This document shows positions 5,378-5,440 of a stretch of DNA of 5,440 nucleotides, piece after piece; the stretch's first letter is position 1; each line of letters begins with the position of its first letter. Below the pieces are notes generated by a model. It was not told the DNA's origin, ran no database searches, and worked only from the letters and a program-made list of their open reading frames with translations. A program made the translations under genes and the position numbers. The DNA comes from Bacteroidota bacterium. Its GTDB lineage: Bacteria > Bacteroidota > Bacteroidia > Flavobacteriales > Flavobacteriaceae. Location of the stretch: NCBI GenBank assembly GCA_021793535.1, contig JAJYSO010000145.1, forward strand, positions 1-5,440. Direction: 5' to 3'.

Positions 5378-5440
5378 AATAACGGTAACCAAAAAAGACA
5401 AGCGTATTGTAAAGGTCTTTTTGGATGATGATGATCGGAA
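5361..5440 (+). CDS. Start of a further operon gene, cut by the window edge
   Basis: From the ATG at 5361 a frame stays open to the end of the window (26 codons). It starts inside the last codons of the small membrane protein gene, a 17-bp overlap typical of translational coupling, with AAGG directly before the ATG. The visible peptide is hydrophilic and charged (MNTSNKITVTKKDKRIVKVF, then an acidic DDDD stretch). It shows no signal peptide or TM helix so far, so it does not start like a standard CcoP, CcoG, CcoH or CcoS. Product not recognised. The conserved operon position suggests another oxidase-related protein. Confidence 0.6.
   Translation, partial: MNTSNKITVTKKDKRIVKVFLDDDDR

Noticed and set aside
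1..5440. CRISPR arrays, tRNA or rRNA genes, insertion sequences and phage genes
   Set aside because: No repeated units, tRNA-like folds, transposase motifs or terminal inverted repeats were seen anywhere in the window.

Overview
The window looks like a piece of a Bacteroidetes (Bacteroidota) chromosome. The signs are one excellent Bacteroidetes-type promoter (TTG, 20 nt, TACCTTTG) upstream of the Rrf2-family gene, mostly weak or absent Shine-Dalgarno sequences, moderate-to-low GC, and protein features I associate with that phylum. Genus cannot be set from the sequence. All complete genes lie on the + strand.

Layout: (1) positions 1-91 hold a possible divergent gene start at the extreme left edge and a short AT-rich intergenic region. 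(2) 92-511 encodes a group III truncated haemoglobin. (3) 576-1547 encodes a tandem universal stress protein, closed by a clear intrinsic terminator (1602-1627). (4) A new transcription unit starts at the promoter 1723-1753. It reads an Rrf2-family regulator with a Cys3-His cluster like IscR (1777-2211), a divergent cbb3-type oxidase catalytic subunit (2242-4086), a membrane-anchored dihaem CcoO-type subunit (4093-5100), a small signal-peptide plus single-TM protein (5123-5377), and the overlapping start of another gene (from 5361) that runs off the window. Gaps in this unit are 30, 6 and 22 bp, then a 17-bp overlap, so it reads as one operon.

How the parts fit: the operon encodes a membrane haem-copper enzyme at the end of a respiratory chain. 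CcoO would carry electrons from its periplasmic c-haems to the low-spin haem b and then the haem b3/CuB site of CcoN. The regulator at the head of the operon is probably an Fe-S sensor of O2, NO or iron-sulphur status. The upstream globin (O2/NO chemistry) and stress protein fit a low-oxygen or nitrosative-stress island, though they sit behind a terminator and need not be co-transcribed.

The most interesting content is the non-standard oxidase. CcoN has an extra N-terminal portion of about 150 residues (hydrophobic leader, TM helix, about 95-residue cytoplasmic segment). It keeps all six metal-ligand histidines and the cross-link tyrosine of oxygen reductases, but has Gln where cbb3 oxidases and NO reductases normally have a conserved active-site-proximal Glu. 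CcoO is fused to a second c-type haem domain. The small third gene is not a recognisable CcoQ. Functional claims are from reading motifs by eye; no database search was possible.
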